64,000 bases of DNA from Papaver somniferum (taxonomy: Eukaryota; Streptophyta; Magnoliopsida; Ranunculales; Papaveraceae). Below are positions 57,687 through 64,000 of this stretch, one piece after another. The first letter of the stretch is position 1; every line of letters starts with the position of its first letter. The stretch is from the NCBI RefSeq assembly GCF_003573695.1, contig NC_039361.1, positions 88,430,149 to 88,494,148 on the forward strand, in the 5' to 3' direction. Made by a program: the position numbers and the translations under genes. The notes beneath the pieces are model-generated. The model made no database searches. It had not been told where the DNA came from and saw only the letters and a program-made list of their open reading frames with translations.

Positions 57687-60051
57687 TGTTAGAGCATTTC
57701 TCGGTCGAACTCGCATGCGTTGCTATCTCAAGCATGTTTTTCAATGTTAGTGATCAAAACTATAAGTCTTGATTTCAAATCTACTATAGCTAAGGTGTAG
57801 GACTAGGATAGAAAGTGTAGTTGAGCTCATGAACTCCATGACAATCATCATACAAGACGAAGGACTACTCAAGGAACCGGTGGATCTTCATAGACTAAAA
57901 GGTATGTGGAGACTTGAACTTATCTATCACTCAAAAGTCTATTTATCTCCTATCTTGAGACAAAATTCGTTTTGCTATATATACTTCGGTTATACACATT
58001 TGGTATTTCGAGCCGAGTTTATCTCGCCTATCTAATTCTCGAAATATGTGTTGGTAAGCTTTTGCTTTAGCCAAGTTCATCTTTGCCTAGTGACGAAAGT
58101 CATGACAAGTTTCAATCACTTTGGAAATTGCATATTTTGACGAAAAATAGTTTATGAATAACAATTATATAATAAAGTCCTCTAAGAATGTTCCAAATGA
58201 TTGAAATGAGAGTTTAGATAATATAACCATTGGAGGATATAAGCATTGTTGTGAAAACACATATACGTAGAAGTCCTTATTCCTTGAACCGAATTTTGCG
58301 AACTTTGTTGATCAAGTGAACCGGGATAGTGGCGTGAGCTAAGTCCGTGAACCCAGTCCGCGAACTGGCGGAAGTTCTCGACCCGAGAAAATCTGTTGGA
58401 GTTTGTGAACTCCTTCCGGGAACTTAAGTCCGCCAACTTGAGTAGGTTATATCTAAAAACGATGTTTGTGAACTTATTCATATTAACTAAGGAATGCAAT
58501 TGCAAACCGTGGCTATATAATTCATGAACCGATTCGAGTGAATCAAATCGTTTTTGCTTCAATTTTGTCTTGTGTAGTACATAAGATTTCCTTGTAATTG
58601 AACAACTCTCTAACTAGTTCATTTGAGTCATTTGAACTAGTTATGGTGAAGAAGAATATGGTTGATATGAAAATGCTTATATGGCTAACCATTTGGTTAA
58701 CTATTGTTGAACCAACAAATGTACAAGTTTGGGTACGGTTACACAAGCCTAGAAACGTACATTTCATTTGTGTGTAACAAGCTATGTTTTCGATCTAACG
58801 GTTGAGAAATATTAGCTTGAATCTAATCAGGTTTTCATTTAACGGTGAATATTGAATGCTTTGTTACCAAGATAACATTGATTGCAAACCCTGATTTGAA
58901 AGACTATATAAGAGAGAACTCTAGCAACTGGGAAACCTAATCCCCATACGTTCTATGTGATACTAGTTGTAATAAGCTAGAGTCGATTCTCCTGTAACCT
59001 TTGGTTTCTTCTTCTAAACTAGGTTAACGACTTAAAGACTTCATTGGGATTGTGAAGCCATAATGATACTACTTTCTTGTAGTTGTGTGATCTGATCTTG
59101 TTGTTTATATCGTACGAGTACAATCGCATTGGCTTTAGATTGATATCTCCGATAGGCAAGATATAAAAGTAATCACAAACACTTTGTCTCATCGTTTGTG
59201 ATTCCACAATATCTTCTTTTGTCGCGTCTATTAAGATTATTGTGAGGTGATTGATAATACTAGGCTGTTCTTCAGGAATATAAGTCCGGTTTATCAACTG
59301 GTTCATGTTCAACTTGATTTATCAAAAGACGGAACAAAACTCGTAGGTATATTCGTGGGAGATGGATTTATCTATTACCGTAGACTTTTCTGTGTGATAC
59401 AGATTTGTTTATTAAAGTCTTCGACTTTGGGTCGTAGCAACTCTTAGTTGTGGGTGAGATCAGCTAAGGGAATCAAGTACGTAGTATCCTGCTGGGATCA
59501 GAGACGTAGGAGCATAACTTTACATTGGATCAATGTGAGATTGGTTGGGGTTCAACTACAGTCCAGACCGAAGTTAGTTTGCAGTAGGCTAGTGTCTGTA
59601 GCGGCTTAATACAGTGTGTGTTCAATCTGGACTAGGTCCCGGGGTTTTTATGCATTTGCGGTTTCCTCATTAACAAAATTCTGGTGTCTGTGTTATTTCT
59701 ATTTCTGCATTATATTGTTTATCTTTATAATTGAAATATCACAGGCTGTGCGTTAGGTTCGATCAATTAGAATATCTGACCTTTTGGTTGTTGATTTAAA
59801 TTGATTGACACTTGGATATTGTTCTTTGGTACCATCCAAGTTATCTCTCTAGTATATGATAAAGACTCGCAGATTTCTATTTGCTTGAGTATAGATCAAA
59901 TCGAGAGATTGAGATATTAACTCTTTGATATACTTTTTATCTAGATTGAGTCTAACTGTCTAGTTGATTTCTTTAGAAAGTATATTGGAGTTTGTCCATA
60001 CAGATTGCTAAGAGAAATATTGGGTGTGGTTGTTGTACCCCCACTTTTTCA
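57687..60051 (+). repeat. 5' LTR of copy 2
   Basis: Uninterrupted LTR of 2365 bp; the best reference for the family in this window. It shows the empty site of the solo-LTR insertion (AAGGAATGCAATTGCAAACC at about 58491-58510). Confidence 0.9.
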
Positions 60052-60053
60052 AT

Positions 60054-60069
60054 TGGTATCATAGCAGAC
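60054..60069 (+). other. Primer-binding site of copy 2
   Basis: TGGTATCATAGCAGAC, two bases after the LTR. One base differs from the Met-tRNA match of copy 1 (TGGTATCAGAGC). Confidence 0.85.
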
Positions 60070-60115
60070 AAACACGTTAAAGACCTTATAAGTCTGTGTT
60101 TGTAGCGATCTGATT

Positions 60116-61606
60116 ATGGACGAGTCTATCTCTAATAACGTACCAGTTCAGAAATTACCAGATGATTCTAAAAGCTTGGATTCACCTGAGTGAACTGTCA
60201 CATCTAAGTCAATATCTAAACATTCTCTTGATGTAAAAAATGTTGATTGGGAAACTCTCCTAGAAGAACAGTTGGATGAACTTTCTGATGAAGGTTATTC
60301 AGATATTGATAGAGATGTTGATGAGGAAGTCTCATAGTATGTTAAGTTTTTGGATTCGTGGAATATGAAGAATATTACAACTTCTCATGTATCACCTCTT
60401 TTGACTCCTCTCTGTCGAGAAAACAAGAAATTGAGAAGATGTTACGCAGATGTTTATTTTTCGAATCGTTCTAACGAATCGATCCTCAAGGATTCTGAGG
60501 AAAACCTACGTATGAAGTCACTTGAATGTGATAATCTTTATCAAAAGTACTTTTTATTGGAAGAGAAACTTGCAGAATCTGAAGCAAGGTTTAACTCTCA
60601 ACAAATTAGTTTTGATGACAGAGAAAGTGCTTGTCTCGCTCGAGAAAAACGCCTTGAGGATGATTTATCTAATGCTCTTGATAAAATCAAGATGTTGGAA
60701 GATGACTTGAAAAAGTTCAATACTAGTTCAAGAAAATTAACCACTATGCTAGGAGCAAGTAAAAATCATCGTGATACATGAGGATTGGGCTATAAGGGAA
60801 TATGTGCTCCAAGTATTAGCAAAGAGGTAAAATTTGTCAAGGCTCGTGATTCTTCTCAACAAAAGGTTTCCACTGATGGAAAAAGTGAAATGCGTTCACC
60901 GGCAATTAAGGTCCGTAAGGGCAAAGTATATCAACCTCCAAAGTCAGCACATACATATCGAGGTAAGAACATTCCTTATGCTTGCCACTATTGCGGAAAT
61001 AAAGGTCACTTAGAAAGGAGATGTCGTTTCCGTATAAGGAATGAGAAACTTCATGATGTTCTTGTTTGGGAATCACAAGAAGTTGTGAAACCAAGATCAT
61101 ATGTTAAGGCTAATCCCCTTAATGCTACAGGTTGTAACTGTCCAACCTTTAGGCAAAGGAATCAGTGTTGTGATAAACCTATTTTTGCCTATAAACGTCA
61201 TACGAATCCTTTTCCCAATCGTAATGGTTATCAAAAGGATAACTTCGTAAAGACGAAGACAAGATCCGATGTTCCCAGTTGGAGAAAGACTAACTTGCAA
61301 AAGAATAGTAAATCCAATCCTCTTTCGAGAAATCTTGAAGAGAGTAACGGGAAGAAGATTCTGGTTGTTTCTAAAAGCACTCATAAGTGGGTTCCAAAGA
61401 AAGTCAATGACACTTTGAGTGTGAAAAAGAATGATCTCCCAGAAAATTCCATGACTATGGAGACGGCAGTATCCATGATGTTGGAACTTAAAGAGTTCTT
61501 TGGAAAGATGGATTTGGATGTGAAAGGTTCTAAAAGTGATCTCTTTCATGATAATCCAAAAGTCACTTGTGGTGAGCAATACATTGTTCACCTCAGCACA
61601 ACTTGA
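60116..61606 (+). pseudogene. Gag-like frame with zinc knuckle, three in-frame stops
   Basis: One frame runs from ATG 60116 (MDESISNNVPVQ) to TGA 61604-61606, about 496 codons, broken by stops at 60191-60193, 60335-60337 and 60779-60781. The first half is acidic (LLEEQLDELSDEGYSDID). The middle is a long Leu/Glu/Lys-rich coiled coil (ENLRMKSLECDNLYQKYFLL ... LEDDLSNALDKIKMLEDDL, 60500-60720). Then a GLGYKG box (60785-60802) and the knuckle CHYCGNKGHLERRC (about 60985-61027). Coiled coil, GLGY box and knuckle in this order resemble the gag C-terminus of SIRE-type copia elements. The N-terminal gag core is not recognisable. The frame at the same place in copy 1 is different. Confidence 0.72.
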
Positions 61607-63939
61607 GTGTATTTTAAGCGCATCCTCACCAAGGAATGCCCTATTATGTATACGGTGAGGGAAGCACGAAAATTGGGGCGCACATATTATGTTTGGTAAG
61701 GCTGTAGAATTCAATTGGATTCATCTAAAAAGGTATGTCTATAAATTTGAGCAAGATTTGTTCTTTTATTTTCTTAGAGAACTTGTAATGATTCACGTAC
61801 CTTTCTTATCGTTCTTTTTTACCTAACTTGATATGTATTTAAGGTTCTTAAATGTTTAGGTTTGAAAATAATAGTTCGGGATGTTTGGACTACATGGTAC
61901 ACATACCAGGTATGCATAACATCATTTAAAATCAAAATCCAGGGGTTTAGGTACGCATACCCATTTTCATACTGCTCCAGGATATGAAAATTCGTTTGCA
62001 AACCCGTATGCATACTTGACGTCGATACTCGGTAAATTTGTTTTGGCTGTAACTTCTTCGTCCGAACTCGGAATGACCTCATTCTTTTTGAATTCTCTTC
62101 CTCTTTGAATTATCTTCAAAATGGTGATGATAAATCCTAAATATGAATGAGTTACGGTTGGTATTTGTCCCATATCTTGTTTTTGAGCGTTTTGCTCCAT
62201 TTCGTCGAACTTGTTCTACTGGACTTGGGCACTTGGATTATTGGAGTAATTCTCTTCTAATCTCATTCGTAGTTCTTACAAGAATGATGTCGGTGAATCA
62301 CAAAGAAGGAAATTCAAGAATGGGCAGTAGTACGCATTGCTATGAGATTCTTGAATGATCACAATCATCTTATGTGAACTATGATGCATGGTCTTTAATG
62401 ACTTTGTATGTTCTTCTTTGTTAAGAAAATCTTTTTATACGCTTTTGGTAACCACTCTTGGTGTAAATCCGTGCGAAAAAGATTGATTCTACCTTCTAAG
62501 GACAAAGATTGATATTTGCATTATTAATCTTTATGGTTTTATATATTGCAATATGTTATGGATATGTGTGTTTGCATCCGTGAACTATGATTGTCCCATA
62601 CCCTGTGAAAAGTAAAGTCTTTCGTAAGTCGATATGCATGTATTGATAAAAGAATGAATAGAATTTTGACAAATACAAAAGTTAAGCCTATTATGTCAAT
62701 TTTTGATGGAAGATGGGTTAAAATCTTTTGTATTCAAGGATTATGTCTATTGAATGTCATTGTGCAAATGGTGATCGATAATAGAATGAGTCCTTGCTTA
62801 TTCCATGGTATAAGGTCGATCTCCGATCCACAATTTTTGTGTACATACTGTGTTGTTCCATAAGTGTCTTATGTTGAGCTCTATCGACTGAGTCATTGTT
62901 TTGACATAGTTGTTTCTCCATGAGATACTTTGTGTCGAGCATGTTCAACTAAATTAATCATCCTTTGGTTATTTAGTTGTTGTTCCATAAGTTCTCTTAT
63001 GTTGAGCATGACCAATTAAATTGTTTACTTTTGTGATTAGTTTGGTTGTGTATTTCGATTAGATTAATTATGGATTTTCTTGTGATTAATCTAATTGAGA
63101 ATTTTCGAGTCTCCATAAGTTTACTTATGTTGAGCATGTTCGATTAAATTAGTCACGGGTTATCTTATGGTTAATTTAAATTGAATATCTTGGATTCAAA
63201 TTCATACTTGTATGTGATTTTTTATGTCCAAAGAAATGTTTTTTTTCTTTTTGAAATTAAGTTCGCTCTTGTTGTTCTTTCGGGAATGACATATTATGGG
63301 GGAGAGTTCTTAATTGAACTTGTGCTTAATTGCCAAATCTTTGTGGGGAGTGCGGCTGTGGAATATTTTAGGGGTTCTCTTGTATCTTTAAACTCATTGA
63401 TGAATGCATTTAGATTCGGCTTTATGATTGCATCTAAATAAGATGATATATGCTTTCTTTTGGTCATGAAATGTCTCTTTTGGAAATTTCATTAGGATCC
63501 CGTTCTTGTACCTTTGCCAAATTTATTGACAAAAAGAGGGAGAATTAATATGTAGTTCACACTACAAATACATATGGTTTTCGGATCATTATGTAAAGGG
63601 GAGTGGTTTCCATGTGAGATGGAGTATTGACTAAGGGGGAGTGACATATCACCATAGTATTGTTGTTAAAGTTGTGATACAATTGAACTTTGACGCTGTG
63701 TAATGATACTATGACACTGTATAACAATGATTCAGAACTCTTGTTTTCTCGTTGTTATAGCTACGAATTTTCAACAACGATGATAGTAAACTTACAACCT
63801 TTGGTATCATTGGAGTACTTGGAAGAGACGAAGATTTCAAGTAATGTTGAAGATTAGGCATGTGGAATAGGAACTACAAAAGTTTATTTATATATTTTTG
63901 TATTCCATATGTATTGATAGTTTTGTCACTAAAATTGAC
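61607..63939 (+). repeat. Noncoding 3' internal region of copy 2
   Basis: From about 62480 it matches copy 1 (10480-12028), including the degenerate repeats at 62830-63190 ('ccataagttctcttatgttgagcatg' and AT-rich 'gattaatctaattgaga' segments) and the 'gggggagagttctt' block. 61607-62480 has no supported feature. Confidence 0.7.
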
Positions 63940-63951
63940 AAAGGGGGAGAT
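63940..63951 (+). other. Polypurine tract of copy 2
   Basis: AAAGGGGGAGAT directly before the LTR start TGTTAGAGC at 63952. Confidence 0.85.
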
Positions 63952-64000
63952 TGTTAGAGCATTGCTCGGTCGAACTCGCATGCGTTGCTATCTCAAGCAT
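63952..64000 (+). repeat. Start of the 3' LTR of copy 2
   Basis: First 49 bp, TGTTAGAGCATTGCTCGGTC and onward, match the start of the 3' LTR of copy 1 at 12041. The rest lies outside the window. Confidence 0.88.

Larger units (their letters stand above)
57687..64000 (+). mobile_element. Copia-type LTR retrotransposon, copy 2 (right end outside)
   Basis: Same family as 3635-13188. LTR 57687-60051 (TGTTAGAG...TTTTTCA, 2365 bp), Met-tRNA primer site at 60054, a gag-like frame, a 3' internal region shared with copy 1, a polypurine tract (63940-63951) and the start of the 3' LTR at 63952. The target duplication cannot be checked because the right LTR runs off the window. No protease, integrase or polymerase is present. 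Confidence 0.9.

Noticed and set aside
1..64000. tRNA or rRNA genes
   Set aside because: No cloverleaf with A and B boxes or rRNA core sequence was recognised; the tRNA-like matches are retroelement primer sites.
1..64000. Integrated DNA virus (pararetrovirus)
   Set aside because: All reverse transcriptase blocks are of LINE type, and the gag blocks fit copia or gypsy elements with LTRs; no movement-protein-like block was seen.

Overview
This window is plant nuclear DNA, most likely from an AT-rich eudicot or basal-eudicot genome. The evidence is a spliced plant-type gene with a plastid transit peptide, plant-type Ty1/copia and Ty3/gypsy LTR retrotransposons, plant L1-type LINEs with a C-terminal RNase H, a FAR1/MULE transposase and a Stowaway MITE. 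No bacterial or organellar gene organisation was seen. I cannot name the species from sequence alone.

Layout. 1-13.9 kb: an old MULE/FAR1-OTU transposase gene (minus strand) is cut in two by a non-autonomous copia-type LTR element (3635-13188, target duplication TCAAC). That element's 5' LTR is itself split by a solo LTR (4528-6676, target duplication GGAAT). 13.9-29.1 kb: two decayed LINE 3' ends. The second is split by an 11-kb gag-only LTR element on the minus strand (16858-27912), which carries a 4.6-kb array of about 60 units of 76 bp. A fragment with a restriction-like endonuclease domain follows (28172-28843). 29.6-33.3 kb: a 5'-truncated L1-type LINE (minus).

33.7-36.1 kb holds the best host gene: an apparently intact eight-exon gene for the chloroplast HAD phosphatase CBBY (minus), with one GC-AG intron. 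37.1-37.4 kb is a broken FolD exon. 37.7-39.9 kb is the front half of a copia element. 39.9-44.0 kb is the 3' part of an LTR element related to the 16858-27912 element, with GC-rich tandem repeats in its LTR. 44.0-50.05 kb is a near full-length but mutated L1-type LINE, followed by another LINE tail. 50474-51181 is a second host gene, an intact single-exon methyltransferase-like protein with a membrane anchor. 51.2-55.2 kb is mostly unassigned. 55.2-64 kb is a related LTR interrupted by a second copy of the first copia-type family (57687 to beyond the window), with a gag-like, zinc-knuckle reading frame.

Most of the window is therefore nested mobile DNA around two host genes. The two host genes have no visible functional link. 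The most unusual structures are the 76-bp double-hairpin array with a higher-order duplication, two retroelements that share LTRs and 3' ends but carry different reading frames, and the endonuclease fragment. I found no convincing new multi-gene system.
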